Assembly: GCA_021770615.1 (NCBI GenBank)
Contig: JAETQR010000067.1
Location: 1 to 12,254 of the forward strand
DNA length: 12,254 nucleotides
Source: Lachnospiraceae bacterium
Lineage (GTDB): Bacteria; Bacillota_A; Clostridia; Lachnospirales; Lachnospiraceae
Direction: 5' to 3'
Part shown: positions 6,178 through 12,254 of the stretch, one piece after another
Layout of the letters: every line of letters starts with the position of its first letter
Position numbering within the stretch: the stretch's first letter is position 1
Program-made: the position numbers and the translations under genes
Notes under the pieces: generated by a model
Database searches by the model: none
What the model saw: the letters and a program-made list of their open reading frames with translations, nothing else
What the model was told of the DNA's origin: nothing

Positions 6178-7046
6178 AAATAGTGCGTATTATAGGAGGG
6201 CTCGGGAATCAGATGTTCCAGTATGCTCTGTATATAGCCTTGAAAAAGAAGTTCCCTGAAGAGGAAATATTGGTCGACACCTCTCTGTTCAGAGGCTACA
6301 ACGTGCATAATGGCTTGGAACTGGAACGGGTGTTTGGAATTGAATTGCCACAAGCGTCATTTATGCAACTGATTAAATTAACGAAGCCGACTTATAATTA
6401 TAACATATCAAGGATAACAGATAATTTTTTGCCAAGTAGGAAGACGGAATTATATGATAATTCACGTCCAGATTTAAAGCGTTTAATATTTTCGGCTGGA
6501 GATAGATATTACGCGGGATATTGGTTGGATTATAGATATACATTGGATGCTCTTTCAGATATTCGTAATGCATATAGGTTTAAATTGAAAATTAATGACC
6601 TGACATTAAAAGTTTTGGAAAAGATTGAAAGTTCATTATCTTCTGTAAGTATCCATATAAGAAGAGGGGACTACCTTAAAGTCTCTAATTATGCTGGATT
6701 ATGTGGCGTAAAGTATTATGAGGATGCTATCAAATATATCATTAATAATGTTGATGCTCCTGAATTTTATGTTTTTTCAGATGATTTGGATTGGTGTAAG
6801 TTTAATTTAACAAAATTTCTATCAGGTTTTAGGACGAAGTATGTTGATTGGAATAAAGGCACTGACAGTCCTCTTGATATGATGCTGATGTCGAAATGCA
6901 AACATAATATAATAGCAAACAGCTCATTTTCTTGGTGGGCGGCAACATTGAATCGGAATGACTGTAAAATTGTTTGTGCTCCACAAATATGGACAAACAA
7001 TCCGAGTTATTGTATATTTCAACGACCTGAATGGATTTTATTATGA
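6174..7046 (+). CDS. Alpha-1,2-fucosyltransferase (GT11)
   Basis: A 290-residue GT-B enzyme. The N-terminal IIGGLGNQMFQYA (6-18), the HIRRGDY motif (161-167, the H-x-R-R-x-D motif I that binds GDP-fucose), FSDDLDW (201-207) and NSSFSWW (249-255) are all signatures of GT11 alpha-1,2-fucosyltransferases. It should transfer fucose from GDP-fucose to O-2 of a terminal galactose, making the H-type structure that GT6 enzymes use as acceptor. An upstream ATG at 6138 is in frame, but ATG 6174 places the canonical MKIVRIIGGLGNQ at the start and overlaps the DUF1919 stop (ATGA), so I prefer it. Its own stop overlaps the next start in the same way. The coupling suggests that its translation may depend on ribosomes finishing the DUF1919 frame. 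No GDP-fucose synthesis genes are in the window, so the donor must come from elsewhere. The gene is AT-rich. Confidence 0.93.
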   Translation: MKIVRIIGGLGNQMFQYALYIALKKKFPEEEILVDTSLFRGYNVHNGLELERVFGIELPQASFMQLIKLTKPTYNYNISRITDNFLPSRKTELYDNSRPDLKRLIFSAGDRYYAGYWLDYRYTLDALSDIRNAYRFKLKINDLTLKVLEKIESSLSSVSIHIRRGDYLKVSNYAGLCGVKYYEDAIKYIINNVDAPEFYVFSDDLDWCKFNLTKFLSGFRTKYVDWNKGTDSPLDMMLMSKCKHNIIANSSFSWWAATLNRNDCKIVCAPQIWTNNPSYCIFQRPEWILL

Positions 7047-8137
7047 TGAAAAAGTATGGTATAATCACACACTATGATGTTCATAATCATGGAGCATTAC
7101 TTCAGCTTACGGCTCTCATACGTGTGCTTGCCGATAAAGGGATTGAGGCCAAGGCGTTGCAGTTCGATAAGAATTATGACTTCATGGGACGGCAACTCAA
7201 GTCTAAATATGATTTGTCCATTAAATCGGTAGGCATTTATTTGAAATATCTTAAGGAGAAAGGGCTTGGTTGTACAATATATAACTATCGTAAACGTAAA
7301 ACTCTTAATCTCTATAAGAAAAAAAATGGCCTTGTAGGCGATTACTATTCTGAATCGCCTGAACTGGATGCTGTTATTGTTGGCAGTGATGAGGTATTTG
7401 CTCTACATACAGGGCCGACCCCAGTCTTTTTCGGACACTGTCTACCGACAAATCGTGTTTTTTCATATGCCGGAAGTTTTGGGCCTACCACTTATGAAGA
7501 CATTATAAGACTTCATTCATTCGATTTTATCCAGTCTGGTTTAATGTCGATGAGAGGACTGACTGTTCGCGATGAAAACAGTGCTTCAGTGGTGGAGAGA
7601 CTTATAGGGCAGCGTCCTCCAATAGTGGTGGATCCGGTGATTCTGTATGGGTTCAAAAAGGAAATTGAGAATTTGTCTAAGCCAAAGATTAAAGACTATT
7701 TGTTAGTTTATGCCTATGACAACAGAATGAACGAACCAGAGGAAATTGAGGCGATAAAAGCTTATGCAAAAAGCAAAGGGCTCAAGATTCTTTCACCTGG
7801 GTTTTATCACGGTTGGTGTGATTATAATGTGGATGTTGACCCAGTCAAACTACTTTCTTATTTTAAATATGCTGCAGAGGTGGTTACAGATACTTTCCAT
7901 GGGAGTGTGATGTCAATTATAACTGGTGCTAAATTCGTGGTTAAAACCCGTGAAAGTAATCATTTGAAATTATCAAATCTATTGAGTGAGTATGGTTTGG
8001 AAGAACGTATCTTTACGGATTGGTCGCAATTGGGGCAAGTTATGAAGCCTTTAATTGATATTCATCGGGTGGATGCAGAAGTGTCAAGACGGCGTAATGC
8101 GTCAATGTTTCAATTAGAAAAAATGATAGTAGCTTAA
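7043..8137 (+). CDS. Polysaccharide pyruvyl transferase family protein
   Basis: A 364-residue soluble protein of the PS_pyruv_trans family. It opens with KKYGIITHYDVHNHGALLQ, the form taken by the family's glycine-rich first loop, and continues with AVIVGSDEVF (110-119), SYAGSFG (141-147) and VVTDTFHGSV (280-289). Family members transfer pyruvate from phosphoenolpyruvate to a sugar to form a ketal, which adds a negative charge to the repeat unit; B. fragilis polysaccharide A carries such a pyruvylated galactose. Starts at 7031, 7043 and 7046 are all in frame. I chose 7043 because ATGA overlaps the fucosyltransferase stop, but 7046 is nearly as good. The family also contains members used for other sugar modifications, so the exact acceptor and product are inferred. 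Confidence 0.85.
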   Translation: MMKKYGIITHYDVHNHGALLQLTALIRVLADKGIEAKALQFDKNYDFMGRQLKSKYDLSIKSVGIYLKYLKEKGLGCTIYNYRKRKTLNLYKKKNGLVGDYYSESPELDAVIVGSDEVFALHTGPTPVFFGHCLPTNRVFSYAGSFGPTTYEDIIRLHSFDFIQSGLMSMRGLTVRDENSASVVERLIGQRPPIVVDPVILYGFKKEIENLSKPKIKDYLLVYAYDNRMNEPEEIEAIKAYAKSKGLKILSPGFYHGWCDYNVDVDPVKLLSYFKYAAEVVTDTFHGSVMSIITGAKFVVKTRESNHLKLSNLLSEYGLEERIFTDWSQLGQVMKPLIDIHRVDAEVSRRRNASMFQLEKMIVA

Positions 8138-8149
8138 ACTGAAATTTTA

Positions 8150-9154
8150 ATGGAAGGCGAAAAACATCCGATTATATCGTTCATAGTCCCAGTCTATAAT
8201 TTCGAACGATATATTGCGGCCTGTATTAAATCTATACAGAACCAATCAATCGATAATATCGAGATTATAATTATAAATGATGGGTCTACCGATAATTCGA
8301 GGGCTGTAATAGATTCATTGTCGTCAAGCGATGAAAGAATTAAAGCATTCCACATGATAAATGCTGGAGTTAGTGCGTCAAGAAATGTAGGATTAAAACA
8401 TGCACAAGGCGATTATATCGTATTCGTTGATGCGGATGATTATCTAACATCGGACTATTCTGAGTATATGCTTTCGCTCATAGAGGGAAATAAGGCTGAT
8501 TTTGCATTGTCCTTAAATTGTTTTACAAAAGATGGTGAGAAAGATGTAGAAAAGGATACGGTTAGAATCCTTTCAAATATTGAAGGAGCAACATTATTAC
8601 TTTCTCCACGTGTTATAGTCGGTTGTTGGAATAAAATTTTCAGAAGGTCTTTTTTAGAAAAAAATGGATTAAAATTTTCGACTTCCTTGTTTTATGGTGA
8701 AGGTCTCCATTTCATAACCCGTGCAGCATTATTGTCAAATCGTGTAGTCACAGGCTTAAAAAAAGTATACGGATATCGGAGGAATAATTATTCTTCAGCC
8801 ACCTCTAAATATGATATTGAAAAGTTTAGGAATGGTTTAAAATCTATTGATGAGATAGCTGAATTAATTAAGTCTGATGATAGAGCCCTATTGAAAATGC
8901 TTGCTTACCATAGATGCCAATTTTATATGGGAGCTATTGTGCGAACCAAATCAGCTGGTAGGGATAAGGAATTTAAAATTGAATATTATACATGGCTGAA
9001 GTGTTTACGTAGGAGTTTTCTTGATTTCATGTGGGCTAAAAATATTTCTTGGTATAAGAAGTCCCTTTTATTTGGTACGGTTTTAAGTCCTGCAATCATG
9101 TCGAAATTTGATGATTTACGACGCCGTAGAATAGCACATAATAGTATAAATTAA
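8150..9154 (+). CDS. Family 2 glycosyltransferase
   Basis: A 334-residue GT-A enzyme. The N-terminal half has the classic GT2 pattern: SFIVPVYN (10-17), IINDGSTDNS (41-50) for the nucleotide, NAGVSASRN (71-79) and the metal-binding D-A-D-D (94-97). The middle WNKIFRRSFLEKNGLKF segment is typical of capsule and O-antigen enzymes of this type. It should transfer one sugar from a nucleotide donor to the lipid-linked repeat unit on the cytoplasmic face of the membrane. The donor and linkage cannot be read from the sequence. It begins 12 nt after the pyruvyl transferase and ends 10 nt before the next glycosyltransferase, so it belongs to the same transcript. The gene is AT-rich, like the fucosyltransferase and unlike the next two genes. 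Confidence 0.9.
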   Translation: MEGEKHPIISFIVPVYNFERYIAACIKSIQNQSIDNIEIIIINDGSTDNSRAVIDSLSSSDERIKAFHMINAGVSASRNVGLKHAQGDYIVFVDADDYLTSDYSEYMLSLIEGNKADFALSLNCFTKDGEKDVEKDTVRILSNIEGATLLLSPRVIVGCWNKIFRRSFLEKNGLKFSTSLFYGEGLHFITRAALLSNRVVTGLKKVYGYRRNNYSSATSKYDIEKFRNGLKSIDEIAELIKSDDRALLKMLAYHRCQFYMGAIVRTKSAGRDKEFKIEYYTWLKCLRRSFLDFMWAKNISWYKKSLLFGTVLSPAIMSKFDDLRRRRIAHNSIN

Positions 9155-9164
9155 ATAACTCCCC

Positions 9165-9980
9165 ATGCCGAAATTTTCAGTGCTGATGTCGCTCTATTGG
9201 AAGGAGCGGCCCGAGTTTTTGCGTCAGAGTCTCAACTCTGTGTTTGGTCAGACTTTGAGGGCTGACGAGGTGGTTCTCGTTGAGGACGGCCCATTGACTC
9301 CTGAACTTGACGCAGTAGTAAAGGATTATTCTGCGCGCTATCCGGAACTAAAAGTGGTTCCGCTCCAGATGAATGTCGGCCTCGGAAGGGCGTTGAATGA
9401 GGGTTTGAAATATTGTACTAATGAATTGGTAGCCCGGATGGACACCGACGATGTCGCTAAGCCGGATAGATTTGAAATCCAGGTGCCTTTTATGGAATCA
9501 CGTCCTGAAGTTGCAGTCTCGGGTTCCTGGATTGATGAATTTATCGGCTCGACTGACAACGTGGTGTCCCGACGGGCCACTGCCGAGTCACCGGCAGAGA
9601 TACGGGAGTTTGCCAAGTCGCGCAATCCTCTCAATCATCCGTCGGTAATATTCCGCAAGAGAGCAGTTGAGGCCGTTGGAAGCTATCAGCATTTCCCTCT
9701 TTTTGAGGACTGGTATCTTTGGGTCAGGCTTTTGAATAAGGGTTATAAACTCGCCAATATACCGGAAGCTTTGCTGTGGTTCCGTACTTCCGCGGATGTC
9801 TATAAGCGCCGTGGGGGATGGAGGTATGCCATGGATAGCGCACGTTTCCAGTTTACCCTACGTCGTATGGGGTTCATTTCGCTCCCAACGGCAGTCAAAA
9901 ATTCACTCATGAGAGGGGTGGTATATGTCATGCCTAACTCCATAAGAGGATGGATTTATTCCGGGCTATTGAGAAAATAG
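9165..9980 (+). CDS. Family 2 glycosyltransferase, AmsE/WbbD-like (possible beta-1,3-galactosyltransferase)
   Basis: A 271-residue GT2 enzyme beginning FSVLMSLYWKE, with LVEDGPLT (38-45), NVGLGRALNEGL (70-81), RMDTDDVAKPDRF (91-103), NPLNHPSVIFRK and FEDWYLW. This is the pattern of the AmsE/WbbD group; WbbD (E. coli O7) and WbnJ (E. coli O86) are known beta-1,3-galactosyltransferases that act second on GlcNAc- or GalNAc-diphospho-undecaprenol. If this enzyme does the same, it would create the galactose that the GT11 and GT6 enzymes in this locus extend. That specific activity is my inference from remembered motifs; only the GT2 class is certain. Codon use is clearly more G/C-ending than in the preceding genes and matches the epimerase that follows, so these two genes may have a different history from the central block. 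Confidence 0.88.
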   Translation: MPKFSVLMSLYWKERPEFLRQSLNSVFGQTLRADEVVLVEDGPLTPELDAVVKDYSARYPELKVVPLQMNVGLGRALNEGLKYCTNELVARMDTDDVAKPDRFEIQVPFMESRPEVAVSGSWIDEFIGSTDNVVSRRATAESPAEIREFAKSRNPLNHPSVIFRKRAVEAVGSYQHFPLFEDWYLWVRLLNKGYKLANIPEALLWFRTSADVYKRRGGWRYAMDSARFQFTLRRMGFISLPTAVKNSLMRGVVYVMPNSIRGWIYSGLLRK

Positions 9981-10010
9981 AAAGTATAATCAATAAATCT
10001 CGATAAGAAT

Positions 10011-11006
10011 ATGAAAATAGCTATGATAGGTGCCAGCGGTTTCGTTGGCACCCGACTTTTAGGACTCCTTCGGGAGGAGCCGAAGAAATATGAATGTAAG
10101 AATATCGACCTCCTTCCGAGCCACTTCTTTAATGATTTGACCGTGATTGGCGATGTCCGTGAGCAGGAGCAGATGGACCGCGAGCTGAGAGGCTGCGACC
10201 TCGTGGTTCTTCTCGCGGCCCAACACCGCGACGATGTTTCACCCGTTTCGCTTTACTACGACACTAACGTCGGTGGAATGGAAGTGACTCTCCGAGCCAT
10301 GGAGAAGAACGGAATCAAGCGGATCATCTTTTTCTCATCGGTGGCTGTCTATGGTCTCAACAAGAAGAATCCCGACGAGAATCATCCCGCTGACCCGTTC
10401 AACCATTACGGCAAGTCGAAATGGCAGGCCGAGCAGGTGTTGCAGCATTGGTATGAGTCACACTCGGACTGGAATATCGACATCATCCGTCCGACTGTTA
10501 TATTCGGGGAGCGTAACCGTGGTAACGTCTACAATCTCCTGAAGCAGATATCTTCAGGCAAGTTCCTGATGGTCGGGAAAGGGGAGAACAAGAAATCCAT
10601 GGCCTATGTAGGCAATATTGTGGCTTTCGTTAAATTCATGATTGACAATGTCACGGAGGGCTACAACGTGTTCAACTATATCGACAAGCCTGACAACAAC
10701 ATGAACCAGCTCGTGGCCCACGTCAGCAAAGTCCTCGATAAGCACATCCCTGCGACACATTTCCCGTATTGGATTGGCATGCTCGGGGGCTACTGTTTCG
10801 ACGTCCTTGCGAAGCTTACAGGCAAGAAACTCACAGTTTCCTCTGTCCGTGTCAAGAAATTCTGTGCCACGACCGAGTTTGACGCAAAGAAGGCCCATGC
10901 ATCAGGCTTCAAAGCTCCCTATACGCTTGACGAGGGGTTGGCACGTACCCTTGAGTTCGAGTTCGTCCATCCCCGCACTGACGATATCACATTCAAATCG
11001 GAATAG
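10011..11006 (+). CDS. NAD-dependent sugar-nucleotide epimerase/reductase (extended SDR)
   Basis: A 331-residue Rossmann-fold enzyme of the extended short-chain dehydrogenase family. It shows the NAD-binding G-x-x-G-x-x-G (G7-G10-G13), FFSSVAVYG (107-115) with the catalytic serine region, and the catalytic pair Y133-x3-K137 in YGKSK. The substrate half contains RPTVIFGERNRGNV (160-173) and ends in the usual TLDEGLARTLEF helix. Such proteins epimerise or reduce UDP-sugars to supply donors. In Bacteroides loci a similar 4-reductase/epimerase often sits near the end of the operon beside the initiating sugar-phosphate transferase and helps make UDP-FucNAc or UDP-QuiNAc. That partner is not seen here, so the product is open. 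The gene is G/C-rich with well-ordered codon use, like the preceding glycosyltransferase. It starts 31 nt after that gene. Confidence 0.85.
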   Translation: MKIAMIGASGFVGTRLLGLLREEPKKYECKNIDLLPSHFFNDLTVIGDVREQEQMDRELRGCDLVVLLAAQHRDDVSPVSLYYDTNVGGMEVTLRAMEKNGIKRIIFFSSVAVYGLNKKNPDENHPADPFNHYGKSKWQAEQVLQHWYESHSDWNIDIIRPTVIFGERNRGNVYNLLKQISSGKFLMVGKGENKKSMAYVGNIVAFVKFMIDNVTEGYNVFNYIDKPDNNMNQLVAHVSKVLDKHIPATHFPYWIGMLGGYCFDVLAKLTGKKLTVSSVRVKKFCATTEFDAKKAHASGFKAPYTLDEGLARTLEFEFVHPRTDDITFKSE

Positions 11007-11013
11007 TTATCTC

Positions 11014-12030
11014 ATGACAGAACTTCCAACCCTTAAAACCAGACTGCCGTATATAGATAGTCTGAAAGGTTTTGCCATTCTGCTTGTGGTGCTTGGACAT
11101 GTGCTTCAGTATTATTATCCGGATGGAAATTTTTGTTATAGGGCGATTTATTCTTTCCATATGCCATTGTTTATGTTTGTAAGTGGATATGTGAGTTATA
11201 AAGCTGTTGAATGGGACGTGGTGAAAAAAAGAGCGATACAGTTGCTTATACCGTTTTTCAGCTATATATTTCTGAAATATGGTATGGACATTGTTTTTGA
11301 TGATGTTGATTGCTCTCTTCTGGCTTTTATGGTACATGCTATTATACGTCCTGACACCGGACTGTGGTTTTTGTGGGCATTGTTCTATATTACTATTTTG
11401 TTTATTGCATGTAGGAAAATAAGTATGCGAATACACATAAAGGAGTGGATTGTGTTTTTGGTTATGGCTGCCATGCTTAATGGGATAGTCGTTTTGGGAC
11501 ATGTGAAGATATTCGGCTTTCATTGGATTGCATGGTATTTCATATTTTATTCTGTAGGTGCTTTTTGGCGAGATTGTTCGGTAAGAAGGCCTAACCATAG
11601 GAATGATGTTGCAATTTTTGTGTGTAGTTTTGTACTTTTCGCTATGATGGTGCCTTTTTTCAGAATGCATAATGAGGCACCTACTTTCTATCAATGGATA
11701 GATTTAGTCCCTTATTTCCCGATAATATACAGGATTGTAATAGGTTTTACCGGGATTGCATTTTGTTATGAACTATTTAAGCTGTATGGGGGTAATAGCT
11801 TGTATAGTAGGTTCTTACAGAAATTGGGGGGGGTGACTTTGGGAATATATTATATTCATTTTCAGGTTATAAGGATATTGTGTCTAATTAATTGGGAGGG
11901 GGCGTCTACTCCGATTGCTGTTATTATAGTTACTATGTTCGGAACTGTCATAAGCTATTTTTTGACTTTGGTTTGTGCGCGAAATTGGATGGCATCATTA
12001 TTAATATTAGGCGTTAAGCGCAAATTTTAA
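11014..12030 (+). CDS. Membrane O-acyltransferase, AT3 family (second copy, with G8 tract)
   Basis: A 338-residue integral membrane protein with about ten spans. It has LPYIDSLKGFAILLVVLGH with the family's K-x10-H signature (K18, H29), FHMPLFMFVSGY (48-59) and GLWFL (116-120), and a late GIYYIHF. These identify acyltransferase family 3, probably an acetyltransferase acting on a sugar of the repeat unit. The frame is open back to 10774, inside the epimerase gene, but ATG 11014 gives a normal family start 7 nt after the epimerase stop. It resembles the first acyltransferase of the locus only at the family motifs, so the two probably modify different positions. Residues L271-G272-G273-V274 are encoded by a run of eight G (11826-11833). 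A gain or loss of one G would remove the last spans. The last gene before the terminator. Confidence 0.88.
   Translation: MTELPTLKTRLPYIDSLKGFAILLVVLGHVLQYYYPDGNFCYRAIYSFHMPLFMFVSGYVSYKAVEWDVVKKRAIQLLIPFFSYIFLKYGMDIVFDDVDCSLLAFMVHAIIRPDTGLWFLWALFYITILFIACRKISMRIHIKEWIVFLVMAAMLNGIVVLGHVKIFGFHWIAWYFIFYSVGAFWRDCSVRRPNHRNDVAIFVCSFVLFAMMVPFFRMHNEAPTFYQWIDLVPYFPIIYRIVIGFTGIAFCYELFKLYGGNSLYSRFLQKLGGVTLGIYYIHFQVIRILCLINWEGASTPIAVIIVTMFGTVISYFLTLVCARNWMASLLILGVKRKF
11826..11833 (+). repeat. G8 homopolymer tract inside the acyltransferase
   Basis: Eight consecutive G encode part of L-G-G-V (residues 271-274) of the second acyltransferase, in an otherwise AT-rich gene where other glycine codons were available. 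As sequenced the frame is open (ON). It is a candidate slipped-strand contingency tract. Confidence 0.6.
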
Positions 12031-12054
12031 TAAGTTGTTATTTAAGTCATTTTT

Positions 12055-12090
12055 ACAGCCTGCATGAAGAATCGTGTAGGCTGTTTTTGT
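12055..12090 (+). terminator. Rho-independent terminator of the polysaccharide operon
   Basis: ACAGCCTGCA (12055-12064) pairs with TGTAGGCTGT (12075-12084), a 10-bp stem with one G-U wobble around a 10-nt loop, followed at once by TTTTGTTTT. It lies 24 nt after the last acyltransferase stop and closes the transcript. Confidence 0.85.
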
Positions 12091-12122
12091 TTTATCTATA
12101 TAAAAGGTGAAGTTTATATAAG

Positions 12123-12215
12123 ATGGATAATAAAGATTTAGGCGATGTGGACATTTGGGGTGATGAAACTCTTGTAATAGATTGTTTTTCATATCTTTGT
12201 GAAGATTATCATTGA
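12123..12215 (+). CDS. Possible small acidic ORF, 30 residues, unknown
   Basis: ATG 12123 opens 30 codons ending at TGA 12213-12215. The peptide is strongly acidic (nine Asp/Glu, few basic residues) with two Cys and one Trp, and has no signal peptide or membrane segment. I do not recognise it. It follows the terminator by about 35 nt and stops one base before another ATG, so it could be a small gene or leader ORF for the next unit. An ORF this short also arises by chance. Confidence 0.25.
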   Translation: MDNKDLGDVDIWGDETLVIDCFSYLCEDYH

Positions 12216-12216
12216 T

Positions 12217-12254
12217 ATGGTTAAAAAAATGCTTTTTCTGCGGGTCTCGGAATG
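12217..12254 (+). CDS. Possible start of a next gene, cut by the window end
   Basis: ATG 12217 begins an open frame (MVKKMLFLRVSE) that runs off the window after 12 codons. It follows the small acidic ORF by one base. The short basic then hydrophobic start would fit many protein families; nothing more can be said. Confidence 0.25.
   Translation, partial: MVKKMLFLRVSE

Noticed and set aside
10774..11013. An N-terminal extension of 80 residues on the second acyltransferase
   Set aside because: It lies wholly inside the epimerase gene in another frame. ATG 11014 gives the normal family N-terminus.
10993..11694. A 233-codon open frame on the minus strand
   Set aside because: It is antisense to the clear acyltransferase gene. 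Its product is rich in His, Tyr, Lys and Ser without recognisable domains, as expected for a shadow of a membrane-protein gene.
1..12254. tRNA or rRNA genes, insertion sequences, CRISPR arrays
   Set aside because: I saw no cloverleaf, transposase frame or regularly spaced repeats on either strand.

Overview
This window is one polysaccharide biosynthesis locus (capsule or O-antigen type) from a member of the Bacteroidales. It probably comes from a gut bacterium of the Bacteroides/Prevotella/Muribaculaceae group. The order is well supported by the UpxY-type NusG paralogue at the head of the locus, a Wzx/Wzy-type gene set, and weak or absent Shine-Dalgarno sites. The family cannot be fixed by eye. 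All genes lie on the + strand. They are tightly packed, with two ATGA stop/start overlaps, and the block closes with a strong intrinsic terminator at about 12055-12090.

Layout: 1-200 is a non-coding leader with several inverted repeats, a possible promoter and a terminator-like hairpin. Then follow: UpxY-type antiterminator (201-785); Wzx flippase (831-2282); membrane O-acyltransferase (2349-3386); EpsG-like Wzy polymerase (3388-4620); GT6 glycosyltransferase of the ABO blood-group family (4685-5464); a DUF1919 gene broken by a -1 frameshift at a run of seven C (5486-6177); GT11 alpha-1,2-fucosyltransferase (6174-7046); polysaccharide pyruvyl transferase (7043-8137); two GT2 glycosyltransferases (8150-9154 and 9165-9980); an extended-SDR sugar-nucleotide epimerase/reductase (10011-11006); a second membrane O-acyltransferase carrying a run of eight G (11014-12030); and the terminator. 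After it come a 30-codon acidic ORF and the first codons of another possible gene, running off the window.

How the genes may work together (inference): the GT2 enzymes build the repeat unit on undecaprenyl diphosphate. GT11 adds alpha-1,2-fucose to a galactose, and GT6 adds alpha-1,3-Gal or GalNAc to that fucosylated galactose, giving a blood-group B- or A-like determinant. Pyruvyl and acyl groups decorate the unit, Wzx flips it, Wzy polymerises it, and UpxY helps RNA polymerase read through the long operon. The initiating phosphoglycosyltransferase, a chain-length regulator, GDP-fucose synthesis genes and an UpxZ partner are not visible here.

The points most worth following are the GT6+GT11 pair with a B-like selectivity motif, the C7 frameshift just upstream of a translationally coupled fucosyltransferase, the G8 tract in the last acyltransferase, and the structured leader before upxY.
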